Source: Conidiobolus incongruus B7586
Taxonomy: Eukaryota > Entomophthoromycota > Entomophthoromycetes > Entomophthorales > Conidiobolaceae
Length of the DNA stretch: 16,079 bases
Assembly: GCA_000697335.1 (NCBI GenBank)
Contig: JNEM01008723.1
Span: forward strand, 1 to 16,079
Reading direction: 5' to 3'
Within the stretch, counting starts at the first letter, position 1; each line of letters begins with the position of its first letter. The translations under genes were made by a program, and so were the position numbers. The notes under the pieces are model-generated. The model worked only from the letters and a program-made list of their open reading frames with translations, did not search any database and was not told the DNA's origin. Below are positions 1 through 10,685 of this stretch, one piece after another.

Positions 1-1
1 T

Positions 2-793
2 ATTCAAATTTATGAAGCTATATCCAGACATTTTGATTTTGATATTATTAAAGTCATCATTATTGCAGGTCCTGGTTTCATTAAAGTAAATATATAGTTA
101 TTATAATTAAAATTTATGATTGACTCTGAATTTTTAGGATCAATTTTATGATTTCTTATTTGATTATGCAACTGTAATCATTAATATCAATGGTCAATAG
201 TTGTTTACTAATTTTTAATTTTATAGAAAAAAGAGAATAAAGTAATATTAAAAAACAAATCCAAATTCTTAGCCATTCACGCTTCGAGCGGTCACAAGCA
301 CGCCTTACAAGAAGTGATTGAGAACCCATCGATTCAAAATCGATTGGCAGACACGAAAGCTGCTTACGAAGTGAATACTTTACAAAAATTTTACGATATG
401 TTGAATAACGATCCCGATCGAGCTTTTTATGGTTGGAGTCACGTTAGCTTTGCAGCTGAGCAAGGTGCTATTATGACTCTGTTGATTTCAGATGGTTTAT
501 TTAGGTAATTTAATCATTTATTAACATTTATCATTACTAATATCTTAAATTTTAGATCTGACAACATTGCCATTAGAAAGAAATATACCCAATTAGTGGA
601 AAGTGTGAAAGATGCAGGTGGCAATGTTGCCATCTTCTCGAGTCTACACGTGAGTGGTGAACAGCTCAATCAATTAACGGGATTAGCAGCCATTCTAAAA
701 TTCCCATTACCTGATATCGACGATTTAGAGTTAATGAATTTAGAAGATGAAATGAAACAGAATGAGGAGAATGAAAATGAAAAAATAAATTAA
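2..793 (+). CDS. DOM34: Dom34/pelota, ribosome-rescue factor (3' part, four exons)
   Basis: Dom34/pelota is an eRF1-like protein that works with Hbs1 to split stalled ribosomes in no-go and non-stop decay. The gene enters from the left edge; exons are 2-85, 138-173, 227-504 and 556-793, giving 211 residues ending in TAA. The family is usually about 380-400 residues, so roughly the N-terminal 45% lies outside the window. Exons 1-2 carry the end of the central domain ([11 protein letters not shown], then [12 protein letters not shown]). Exons 3-4 carry the C-terminal domain with pelota signatures: [55 protein letters not shown] and [11 protein letters not shown]. The protein ends in an acidic, Asn/Glu-rich tail. 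The three introns are 52, 53 and 51 nt, all GTAA...TAG, and the last splits the Arg codon of LFRS. Family identity is nearly certain; only the upstream exons are missing. Confidence 0.96.
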
Positions 794-1294
794 AATTTAT
801 TGGATTTTTGAAATTTTTGGTAAGTATTTTTATTAATATAAAAATCAATTATATAGTTTGTTTCTTTTATCATATACTATATAAGATGAAATAATTGATG
901 TACTAATTATTAAATTTTGTCTCTCAATATCAAATCCTTTAATATTGAAAAAAATTATCAATTTAATATAATTTAAATTTTGAATTAATTGTAATGAAAA
1001 GTAAATATTTTACCTACACTAATATCCTGAGATGGTCTTTCTGTATTTTTGTATAGTTTGTTTGAATTAAATTAGATAAGTGATATTATAAAAAATTAAT
1101 TAAAAAAATAACATATTATATTATACTTTCTAATCGACCTCATATATAAAATTAATAAATATAATTTTGAGATATTAAAAGATTTGAACCGCATTAATTC
1201 ATTCTTTATTTATTAGTTCATTGCTATTAAATCAAGTGACTGTTTTAATATTATTAGATTATTTATATAATGACTTTATTATTATGAATTAAAT

Positions 1295-1309
1295 TATATA
1301 TATATATAT
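1295..1309. repeat. (TA)n microsatellite
   Basis: A short uninterrupted TA run lies inside the AT-rich spacer. It is simple sequence with no evident function. Confidence 0.7.
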
Positions 1310-1444
1310 TATAATTTTAACAATACATTAAATTCATTAATTTAATTATATCTTATTAATTTCAAATACTAATCATTTAATATATTTTTAAATAAGAATA
1401 GATGATTAATCATTTTATAGTAAATATCAAGATTTTAATAATTT

Positions 1445-1530
1445 CAATTGGGAGCCTTTAGTTGCTGGTAGATCAGAGATCAAAGCCAAATCTTAGGGCA
1501 CTCCGATATGCTTCAATCTCAATTGCCTAA
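1445..1530. other. GC-richer islet, unidentified (ncRNA or exon remnant?)
   Basis: About 85 bases here are clearly richer in G and C than the surrounding kilobases. CAATTGGGA at 1445-1453 can pair with TCTCAATTG at 1517-1525 (9 bp, one G-U), closing the islet as a hairpin. On the + strand, after a TTTAG acceptor-like site ending at 1460, 22 codons are open (starting LLVDQRSKPNLRALRY) before a TAA. I recognise neither an RNA family nor a protein. It could be a small structured RNA, the last exon of a small gene or a gene relic. Confidence 0.25.
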
Positions 1531-2868
1531 GACAGTTAAATAAACAATAAACAAATATGCACCAATTAATAAGGACTTATGATCAAAAATTTTATAATTA
1601 TAAATTTATTTAATATTTTTTAAAATTTGTTTTAAATTTATATAAATTGTTGGTTAAATTATCAAATTTCACTATTCTCTGAAATTTTAATATTTGATAT
1701 TTTGATCATCTTTTATTAATTTATTGCTATCCTTTACTAGATTAATTGATTTCAATAATTTTAGAGATGATAAAACTAAATAATAAAAAATTATAAGAGA
1801 ATAAAGAATTGTATGAAATGTTAAATGATCAATATCATTCCAAAATTATACCAATCTACCTATTCTATAAAATTTATATATTGAAATAATGTTTGTTAAG
1901 TATACTCACCTCAAACATTCAATTGTAGTTACTTATTCGAACACATTATAGTTAATACAATAGGAAAATGAGTACACTAAATTGAGCGAAATTAATATAG
2001 TATTTCAAATGGATATAACGCTCGAATAATATTTCAATAAATCCACTGATCAATTGTCAAAAACTAAAATATTAAAACATTCATAATATTTTTAAATTTT
2101 AATTGTAACATTATATTGAAAATATTATTAATATTAATCTCCATTAAATAATATATTATGGATTGTATATTCCAAATTTGGTAATTCATCAAATTATTTT
2201 AACTATCAAATATTATGGCCTGTAATTATTACGTGTGACAAATTGAATTTCTCAATATTATTAGATATTGACCTCTATATTCTGATATTAGAGAAATATA
2301 AAAATAGTGTATTCTTGTTAATTTTGGAGTTATATAGATACTAAGTAAAATATTGAGATTCTTAAATCAATGTTTACTATATTAAATATCTGTTAATATC
2401 GATATGGATTTTAAATGACATTGGAGTATTTTGGAAATGATAATGTTTTTACTTAATAAAATAATTATAGTGTGCTATTATGTATATGCATAGATTATAT
2501 AATGTTTGCATTTCATATGATTCCATTTTATAAAAATAACCTGATGTATAATGATATCAATATCGTCAAAATTGTATACTGGCTGATATTTTACAAGTCA
2601 TAAGAATAAATTTAATAAATGTAAAAATAAAAATTGTGGGGAAATATTTTAAAAACAGAATAACAGAATTGAATTTTAATTATTTCATGAGATTCAATTA
2701 TGTCAACGCTTCTTTGAATAGTTAATCTAATAATCAAGTGAATACTCAAATAATCATTATAATCATAATAATTAAACTCTTTAATATTATTAATGACATC
2801 TGATTAATTTAAAAATCAACCAAATAACTTTATAACTACACTTAACTCTTGATCATTATTCTTGATTC

Positions 2869-2886
2869 AATCTATTTTAATAGATT
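2869..2886. repeat. Hairpin upstream of the ASH-domain gene, with a repeated half
   Basis: AATCTATT at 2869-2876 and AATAGATT at 2879-2886 are perfect inverted 8-mers separated by TT. The 12-mer AATCTATTTTAA recurs at 2914-2925, about 35 nt before the ATG at 2959. A regulatory role is possible, but in DNA this AT-rich it may be chance. Confidence 0.4.
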
Positions 2887-2958
2887 TTTTAAAAATTAGA
2901 TATTAAAAGACATAATCTATTTTAACCTTATTTATTTTCATCAGTGTTGATAATCTCA

Positions 2959-5900
2959 ATGGATCCAACACCTTGTATATTTTCCATTTCTCACCAACAA
3001 CTCACCCTAGACAATGTATACTGCAATAGTACAAAGTGTTTATACCGTGTTTATATAACGAATCCTACCACATATACTGTTAAAATCGACTTATCTTATA
3101 GCATTCCCAACGGTTTGATAACTTTTCAAAACTGGAACGAAAATTTTTTAAATATAAAAGAAGGTACATAATATGTTATATTACAGTTTTAAATTTATTA
3201 TTAATAATATTGTTAAATAATCTACTAACTAAATTTTTTTATAAATATATAGATTATATACCTAATAACTGTGTCAAACCATTTGAAGAATGTTTTAATG
3301 ATATTGACCTTGTAGAAAGTATTATTATACCAAAACAACACACTCAAGTTTTAATTATTGGTTTTTTACCCGATTTTGATTTAATACAACAACAACTTAA
3401 AGACAATAAACCTACTCAAGGGAACACCCCCAACCCTTCCCCAGCAAATTCTCAAACCAACTCCAATGCAAAATATAAATTTACTAGAGTGGAGGGTGCT
3501 ATTCAATTGACGGGTACTGTGTTAATAGAATCGGACGATGACCCTCCGCCTCCTAACTTAGCTCCCGAGCGACAATCCATCCAATTTCAAGCGAATCTTT
3601 GTGTGAGTAAATTGGAAAGCGATGCGATGATACAAGATTTAACTTTTGACCACTGTGGTATCAACCAAATACTAAAGAGATCGTTTAAAGTTCTGAATAA
3701 CTGTGATATTCCGCTTATCTGGAGGATACAGAGGGTACGTTCCAAACCTCCGAACTACCAGGAGTATTTAAAATTTTTGGATCCCGATACGAATCAGTTT
3801 ATGGACAATACGATTGTAGTGACGCCCCCCAATACTTCCAAAAGTGTCCTCATTCAACTCCATTCCCCCAAAAGTCTTGAATTCTTTTCGGAATTTAAGG
3901 TGGTCAACATAACGAATCCGAAAGATTTTTTAGATTTTACGGTTAGAGGATCTATTGGAATTAATGATATTGTAGATAATATGCTTACCACCAATGTAAA
4001 TACCATAGATTTTGGAAATTGCTACTCGGGTATTTGGACCAGTAAAACTTTTACTTTAAAAAATTGGAGTGACGAATTAATGGAAATTACACTTAAATCT
4101 GACCATCCAGGAGTCAAATTTCAGTATCTCACCGAAGATTTATCCCAGCCCAATCGCATTACCCCTTCCGAAATGCCCACACCAGTTATGAGGTCGAATA
4201 ATCCATCTGAGCCGGCAAGTGCAACTGGTTCCATATCGGGTTCCCCTACAAAACCAAAATTTAATGATGTACAGCTTGAAATGGACTCCAATGTGTCTAG
4301 TTTAGAAGGTTTGGAATCCAATGTAAATCCAATCAAACAAATTCCATCAACTTATCCTCCAGCACTCGGCCGTTTGAAAGACGGTTTGGATGGATCGCCA
4401 AATTCAAGCTCATCGGTGGACAATTCCAGAGCCACAGTTTCACCTACTCCTACAGTGACTACTAATGCTACAAGCACTTCTTTGAATCAGCTCGAACCAA
4501 CCAATGTGGAGAATGAACACCACAACTCCTTTATTGAAGAAATAATTATTAAACCAGGGAGGAAGAAAGTCATTAAGGTTTTATACTGCCCTGACACTGA
4601 AGCTTCTGATTTGGAGGATCCAATAGGAAAGCTAATTCGAAAGAACTTCCAAATTCGAATATCTTATAGCCCCTCTATTTTTGAGCCTAGTACCAACTCC
4701 TTAATGAACACACACCAAAACAACCGAAGCAGCGAAAAACTAAATTCTGAAAGTGCCCACGAGGTCAATCGCTTTAAAATTATCCAATGTAAATCCAAAA
4801 TATGTACCTCGATAGTCAATATCCTCACTAAGGTGGTCCAATTTGGAGAAATTGATATTGGTACATTTAAAGTACTTCCAGTCACCATTAGTAATACATC
4901 CGAACTTCCTGCACATATCGAATTAAAATACAGCTCAAAGGTAGTCAAATGTGCCAAAGGTCCATTTGTCATTGCGCCAAATCAGACCATGGACATCCTA
5001 ATCTCCCTACATCCTAGTAAAATCAACCCTAATTACCGCAAACAGATCACTGTTGTCAACTTAAATAACAGAGGACAAGATCAAATTTTCGAAGTTCGCA
5101 GTACCCACGTTGATACCAATCGTGTCACATTTCACTCTCTATTCTATCGCATTCTAACTGACACATTTGCTAATTTCCTAGACTTTAAAACTAGCTCGGT
5201 TCACTGCCCTAATATGAGAGGATTTTTCATAGATAATGTTACAAATGAGCCTCTTTCTTTAGAATTGAGTGTTAATCGACCCAATGACATTGCACTCTAC
5301 CAGATCAATGATGATTTTTTCGAGTCTGATGGTACGACCAGTCCTAGACAAGATCATCCCACTAATTGGGACTCCATCAAAAAAGCTATCCATTCCAAAA
5401 ATCCAGAAGATGTGCGTAGCGATAGAAGAGAGCGTATCTTGGACATGATGGAAGAGCATCATGCATCCAGCAGGAAAAACGCTATAGCTGACAAGTCCAA
5501 TTCTTCTAATAACTATTTCACCCATCGCAAGACCGAAAGTCTTGTGAAACTGGTCACTTCTCCAGGTGATCGTATTCAGCGCTTTAAAAGTCATTCTTTG
5601 GTAAAAAGTAGCTCCTATCTCGATTTGGCACATAATTCAGATAGTCGTAATGACAGCTCTGGAAGCAATCTTCTCAAGTCCAAGAAGGCAGAGATTGTAT
5701 TTGATAAGCTTGACGATAGCCGGATTGGATTAAAATCCCATCAATGTGCAATCATGACTCCAGATAGTGAGCGATCCAAAGATGTTTGGGAGGAGTTTAA
5801 TTCCATCAAGGATTCATTAGGCCCTCCTTACCATCTGTTGGCAGAAGAAACGCTGAAATTCTCTCATCCCAGATGGATTAGTGCTAAACTGGGACATTTG

Positions 5901-7499
5901 CAGTCCAAGTTCATTCCACCTAAAGAGTTTTACAGTAGCTACTCAGAAGAAGAGATGTATGTCAAGTCGCAGATTAATGCCTATAAAGAGCTTAATCGAA
6001 TGATCAAGGACAAAATGATAACACCTTTGACACGTATTACAATACAACCCAAAACAAAATTTCATGTTATCATGGTACTTACACCCAGTGCCACCACTTT
6101 TACACATCAATCAGGTGTGCCTAGAAAGTTTATTGCCAAAGTTCTATTTAAACTACTTCAATTTGATCTCAATGTTGACCATCAACCACATTTTGATCCT
6201 TTATTTCAACCAGATTCAATTGAATCAGCTCCGGTGCGTGAATTAATGTTGAGAGCAATGGTGTGCCATACACGGCTTGAAGTTAGTCAGCGCAGTCTCA
6301 GCTTTGGCAAAATTGAAAAAGATGAATTCCGAAGCAAAGTACTTGTTCTCAGAAACCAAAGTGAATTACCTCTTCTTTACGCCATTCGTAAATCAGGTTC
6401 AATTGCTTCTGGAGATCTGTCCTTTGAAGGAAATAAGTACGGCGTCATTCGCGGTTTTGGTAAGAAAGATGTTACATTTGAATTTGTTCCCTCTCTACCT
6501 GGCACGTTTGACGAAGACATCACCATTCGAAATGTATTAAATCCAGAAGGTGATATTCGCGTGAAATTCAAAGCACAAATCAAGAAGCCTTGGACATTCT
6601 CAGTGGAACTATTTACTCCTCCCAAATTTGAACCCGCTCGGCTCGGTAGCTTTTGTCGCCATCCAATTATCCTTGGTGTTTGCAACACTCACAAGCTGTC
6701 TAGAGTTTTTGAAATCCGTATCGAACCTAGCACCCTTGTCACTCCCAACTTCCAAGGTGAAGTATTCTTTGTAGTGAATCTTGAGACTCATAAGGGTGCT
6801 ACCAAAGTTCTGCTCTCCACAGAGGCCAAAGAACAAATTGAGGCACTCGAGCAAAAACTTAAAATTGCCATTCGTAAAGGTAATACCGATAAAATTAAGA
6901 AGATTCGCTCTAATCTTGTCAAATTACGGAGTGGTTTGAATCCTGAGCCTGGTGCAGGCGACGATGATGAAAAAACTTCTCACAATGATCAGCAAGATGA
7001 TGGTTTAAATACCAGTGTCAGAGAGTCTACCCCTTCTGTCCCAACCTCCCCTGTTGCAGCCGATGAAAGAATTGAACCTGAAAGGCCTCTGATTCAATTC
7101 GGTGATGTTGGCTATGTCAATCTGACATCCAACAACACATTACTATTTACAGTTGAGCCCAATTCCAGATTCGTAGTATGGGTGTGGTACCGATCCATTG
7201 CAACCGATGCACCCATTGACCCCTTTAACTTCTCGGAAATCAATCATAGTACGATCTACGTGCACGAACACCGCAACCGCGACGTTAGCTGCAGTATCCC
7301 GTTCAGCTACCAAATCCTACTTCCAATCTCCAAAAAATCGGCCAAAATCCACCTCACCTTGACAGAAAGTTACAATATTTCCCCAGACCATCCCACTCCT
7401 TCGCCAACCCTGAGTGATCGGGACTTGGAGCAGTTGCAAACTATGGACAGGTTGGATATTTACAAGTATTTGACCGATAAGGTGGCTGAATCCTGCTAA
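2959..7499 (+). CDS. Large ASH/hydin-type Ig-like domain protein, two exons
   Basis: I recognise the fold class but no named gene. Exon 1 is 2959-3163 and exon 2 is 3253-7499. The 89-nt intron has a perfect TACTAAC at 3223-3229, 23 nt before its TAG. Joining them keeps frame (Asp codon split) and gives about 1483 residues. ATG 2959 is the first Met in the open stretch and leads straight into a first beta-sandwich. Repeated strand patterns typical of ASH (ASPM-SPD2-hydin) or MSP/PapD-like domains start near residues 197 (DLTFDHCGINQILKRSFKVL), 318 (TIDFGNCYSGIWTSKTFTLK), 592 (VVQFGEIDIGTFKVLPVTIS), 710 and 1078 (SLSFGKIEKDEFRSKVLVLR). Ser/Pro/Thr-rich linkers fill about 365-493 and a charged insert about 755-898. 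A Lys/Glu-rich likely coiled coil lies near 1256-1298, then an acidic stretch. There is no signal peptide or membrane segment. Relatives include ciliary and centrosomal proteins, but my recollection is that similar large proteins exist in early-diverging fungi with no assigned role. Confidence 0.88.
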
Positions 7500-7534
7500 T
7501 TCAAAATAAAATATGAGCATTGTTATAATACAGA

Positions 7535-7690
7535 ATGAGTAATTCTAAATAAGATATTACCTTTTTTGGAAGAAACAAATTGCCATATAAAGATGATACT
7601 ATTTTTTTGGTTTTGATATATAGTATATAAGTATAATAGTTATAATATTCATATCCATAATTTAAATATTTATTCTTATATAATATATAT
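7535..7690 (+). repeat. Diverged dispersed repeat, copy A
   Basis: This stretch resembles 9994-10155 in the same orientation. Collinear blocks include GAGTAATTCTAAATAAGATA against GAGTGATCCTAAATGAGGTA, then TAGTATAT, then TATAATATT, then ATATCCATAATT against ATGTCCATGATT, and TTATATATAATATATAT-like ends. Spacing between blocks is similar in both copies. The unit is about 155-160 bp. It carries no coding capacity and its class is unknown. Confidence 0.5.
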
Positions 7691-7866
7691 AATGAAAATT
7701 TTAATGGTCTTTCTAATCTGAATATGAGAAATTCTGATTAAATTATCCCCAACCATTAAGGTATTTTTAATTTCGATTGAATGAAATATATAAAAATTGG
7801 TAGGGGCAAAATGATTTATTTTTCCTTAAACAATATATATTTTATAATAAAACAAATATTTCATTT

Positions 7867-7885
7867 TAATAATAATAATAATAAT
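7867..7885. repeat. (TAA)n microsatellite
   Basis: About six TAA units in tandem, lying in the spacer between convergent genes. It is simple sequence. Confidence 0.75.
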
Positions 7886-8273
7886 ATAACGTTTATAATT
7901 ATATAATATATATTAAAACTAAAAAATCGAACAAAAATCAAATTTAGCTGATATTTTTGGTTCAAAAAAGATAATACCTTATTAAAAGTACCAATAAGTA
8001 ACAATTATATATAATATTTCCCATCAAAATTTGATCACTTGATAATTTTTCAATTAATTACATCGAAATCAATATTTATATATTCTGATAGTGTTATTAC
8101 GGAAAATGTCAAAATTTTTAATGAAATATTAAAGCAAATAAATATAAAATGGAAATATTTTTATATTTAAAAATATATTTATTGGATCAAAAATAGTGCA
8201 ATGGAGGTAGAACATAAAATTGTCAAAATGAAATGGTAATTTTAGCTAATATAAAAAAAAATGTAATGTAAAA

Positions 8274-8485
8274 TCAATGTGATGGAATAATGCTAATGGG
8301 TGGCATATAACTGAGTAGAGCGCTTGCTGCCTAAATATACTGTTAGAGTATATCAATCAGAATGAAATGTAATTACTTACAACGTCCACTTACATTGCCA
8401 GCCCTATTGAAACAAGGTGAAATGGCATCTTTACAGTTGCCACAAGTTATCACCGACCCTTCAGACGACTTAATTTTTATTACCT
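8274..8485 (-). other. Possible alternative 3' exons of the GATA gene: half GATA finger plus intron
   Basis: Just past the GATA stop codon, in another frame of the minus strand, 8447-8394 reads TCGNCKDAISPCFNRAGN. This aligns with the first half of the upstream finger ([19 protein letters not shown]): C-x-N-C, a Ser/Thr-Pro, an aromatic, an Arg and a final Gly-Asn. It is followed by a well-formed 63-nt intron (8393-8331) with donor GTAAGT, a CTAAC branch-like site and acceptor TTTAG. A short tail (AASALLSYMPPISIIPSH) then ends at TGA 8276-8274. A 52-nt splice from 8537 (GTAAGC) to 8486 (AATAG) would join the upstream finger to it in frame, giving 212 residues. That splice removes the basic tail, and the second Cys pair of the extra finger is absent. 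It may be an alternative C-terminus, a 3'UTR intron or a relic of a second finger. Confidence 0.45.
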
Positions 8486-9027
8486 CTATTCCTTACAAGT
8501 CTGGGCACTCCATTCACCATCTCAACAGGACGCTTACCATTGTGCAGCTTCTCATACAGTCCACACGCATTGCACAATAACAAGTTACCATCCTTGTCAC
8601 GTCTCCAACTCGGAGTCTCTCTGGTAGTGCAATTCGCACAATGTTTCTCCTGGCTGGGTGTGTCATAGGGAGTTCTGGAAGATTTAGATTTCCTTCTGCC
8701 CTCTCTACTACCATTTTTGCTACGAGGCTCGGGCAGATGAACTTGAGGGGATGAAGTCACATCTGAGCGGGGTGTCAAAAACTGAATCTGATTTGGAAAT
8801 GGGAATTGTGACTGAGGAGGTAATGGAAGATGGTAGTTCAAGTGTTGAAAGCTGTCAAAATTCCCATGAGTTTCTACAGAATTTGGCATAATGTAAGGAT
8901 TTTGGTGAACATAAGGATCCAAGGGATAGTAATGTATATCATAGTTTATTGCAGTGTCTTGATGGGGACTCAACTCTCCGTGAGTCATACTACTGGGATC
9001 GGAGTTGGTCAATTGAAAATAACTCAT
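8470..9027 (-). CDS. GATA-type zinc-finger transcription factor
   Basis: A 185-residue protein reading from ATG 9027-9025 to TAA 8472-8470. The open frame runs ten codons further upstream but without a Met. One GATA finger lies at residues 130-155: Cys130, Cys133, Cys152 and Cys155, spaced C-X2-C-X18-C-X2-C. The signature is [11 protein letters not shown], then [17 protein letters not shown], and a basic tail ends the protein. The X18 loop is the spacing of White-Collar-like and plant GATA factors rather than the X17 loop of nitrogen regulators. Residues 101-121 are rich in Lys, Arg and Ser and could serve nuclear import. Residues 1-100 are rich in Pro, Gln, His, Asn and Tyr, as in activation or low-complexity regions. 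It should bind GATA-core sites in nuclear DNA; its target pathway cannot be read here. The possible alternative C-terminus is listed separately. Confidence 0.9.
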   Translation of the reverse strand: MSYFQLTNSDPSSMTHGELSPHQDTAINYDIHYYPLDPYVHQNPYIMPNSVETHGNFDSFQHLNYHLPLPPQSQFPFPNQIQFLTPRSDVTSSPQVHLPEPRSKNGSREGRRKSKSSRTPYDTPSQEKHCANCTTRETPSWRRDKDGNLLLCNACGLYEKLHNGKRPVEMVNGVPRLVRNRGNKN

Positions 9028-9993
9028 TTTTAACCCAAAGAAAAACAAAAATTTCAATAAAATGTCAATCGCAATAGATTGATAAAATTTGAAGTCTAAT
9101 ATTGATCAAGTATTTATAGCACTGAAATAATTTAATAGAATTAGTAATATTCATACCATTACATAATAGTAATAGTTTTAATAAACTTTGAAGTATTCTA
9201 GAATTTTTGAAGTTTAAAAATCAAAAAAATTAAACTTCAATTTAGTATATTACATTAAAATTCAATTACTCTTTTATGCTACCTATTTTTATTGAATTGA
9301 ATTTACAAGGATGTTAATTTTATTAAGATTTTAATAGATGAATCAAATGTTGTAGATCTTTAAAGTTATAATTGATATTAATATTAATATTAAAAGTATA
9401 TTCAATTAATTAATAATTTTAAGAGATTTTGTGATTTGAAACGTATTTAAAGGATCAGAAAATTAACATTGTTTTATAAAATAAACTAGTAAAATTAAAT
9501 TTTAAGTAATATAAAATTTGAATATTAAATAATAATACTAATAATATATTTTTAATAATATTATTATTATTATAAATTTTATTAACTTAGATATTTAAAA
9601 TTTTATAAATAGTATAATTTTAAAATTGCCTTAAATAATACTAAAAATGAAAATTATATTTTATTCTAATATATCACAATTATCGAAAAATTATCAATGA
9701 TAAGTATCATGTAATTCAATATTATTATAATATTATATATTTTAAATTCAGGGTATTATTATTAGTGATAAATTGATTAATTTTATAAAATATATCAATA
9801 TTATCAGGGATCTGAAAACTTGAATTTTGGTTTTAAAATTGTAAGTTGACTATAAACATATTTGATTGATTGGTTTATATTATAAAATGGTTAAAAATTG
9901 ACAATTATTAAATAATATTGACGTACTGATATTTTATATTAACTTCAATTTTTTGTAAAAATGGTCTAAACTAATAAATAGCTTTTTATTAAT

Positions 9994-10155
9994 ATGAGTG
10001 ATCCTAAATGAGGTATTACATTTTGTTGAACTGGTTCGAATTATTATACAAGATTGATATTACCTTTCAATTTGTTAGTTTTAGTATATGGCGTATAAAT
10101 GTGTATAATATTAATGTCCATGATTAAAATGCTTATTTTTATATATAATATATAT
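9994..10155 (+). repeat. Diverged dispersed repeat, copy B
   Basis: This is the partner of 7535-7690 in the same orientation. Many differences between the copies are transitions, with this copy holding G or C where copy A holds A or T (for example TCCTAAATGAGG against TTCTAAATAAGA). That fits stronger AT-ward mutation in copy A. The element class is unknown. Confidence 0.5.
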
Positions 10156-10653
10156 TTGTTTAATAAAAATTATTGTGAATTTTCTAACTATAATTATTAG
10201 TATATTTTATTGATTCAATTTGAGATATTTATTAATAAATTGTAACACTACTTAGAATTACTTATATTAGAAAAAATCTCAAGTAATGACAAGATCCTGA
10301 AGCTATAAATTTTCAACACATTAATACTACAGTTGTATATATTTTGCAAAAAAACTTTTTGCCTTGTATATTTAATGCATAAATTAAATTTAAAAATTAT
10401 ATCTAATTTTAATATTATTAGTTTTCAATTTTAATTCTCAGTATTTAACGCTTGATAAAAAATTGAATAATATATAATATTCAAAATATACATATGCATG
10501 CAAATTCACTGAAATCATATTAAAGCGTTTGTTAATAATACTAGTTTAATAATTAACTCGAAATGAAACTTATCAAGAAATTAAAATAGATTAGAATGTA
10601 TTCAAGCTGAATATATTAGAATTAATAACTGATTGTCTAGTAAAAATATATTG

Positions 10654-10685
10654 AAAAGTAAATTATCAATTGATAATTTACTTTT
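10654..10685. repeat. Perfect 32-bp palindrome, no spacer
   Basis: AAAAGTAAATTATCAA at 10654-10669 is followed directly by its exact reverse complement at 10670-10685. It lies about 280 bp beyond the 3' end of the channel pseudogene. Zero spacer and zero mismatch over 16-nt arms are unlikely by chance even at this AT content. It could extrude as a cruciform or mark an excised or collapsed inverted repeat. Confidence 0.9.

Larger units (their letters stand above)
794..2958. other. AT-rich intergenic spacer with no gene recognised
   Basis: Between the pelota stop and the start of the ASH-domain gene lie about 2.2 kb of very AT-rich DNA. Stops are dense in all frames and I recognise no exon. 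It holds a short (TA)n run at 1295-1309, a GC-richer islet at 1445-1530 (listed separately) and a small inverted repeat near its right end. The 5' region of the ASH-domain gene must lie at its right margin. Confidence 0.6.
7500..8273. other. AT-rich spacer between convergent genes
   Basis: This spacer separates the ends of two convergent genes (ASH-domain gene on +, GATA gene on -), so it should hold both transcript ends. No open frame of interest is present. It includes a (TAA)n run at about 7867-7885 and one copy of a diverged dispersed repeat at 7535-7690, with a possible inverted partner at about 7870-8005. Confidence 0.6.

Noticed and set aside
1460-1532. Possible tRNA in the GC-richer islet (TGGTAGATCAG, then TTCAATC)
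   Set aside because: The box-like words are imperfect, the D loop would be too short, and neither the acceptor nor the T stem pairs.
2930-2943. Possible 3' splice site (TTTTCATCAG) implying an exon upstream of the ASH-domain gene start
   Set aside because: All firm acceptors here are TAG, no upstream exon is recognisable, and ATG 2959 leads directly into the first domain.
4121-5633. Minus-strand open frames of 71 to 124 codons inside the ASH-domain gene
   Set aside because: They are shadows of the long plus-strand frame, with no family resemblance and no splice support.
8469-8496. A 28-nt intron (GTAAGG...TTAAG) joining the GATA finger to the half finger
   Set aside because: It keeps frame, but it is far shorter than any firm intron here and uses an AAG acceptor; the 52-nt option fits the local pattern better.
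8362-8580. Plus-strand open frame of 72 codons overlapping the GATA gene end
   Set aside because: It is the antisense of the GATA finger and of the half-finger region. The minus-strand reading explains the conserved Cys pattern.
10030-10050. tRNA B-box-like GGTTCGAAT
   Set aside because: No T stem, acceptor stem or upstream A box can be paired around it.
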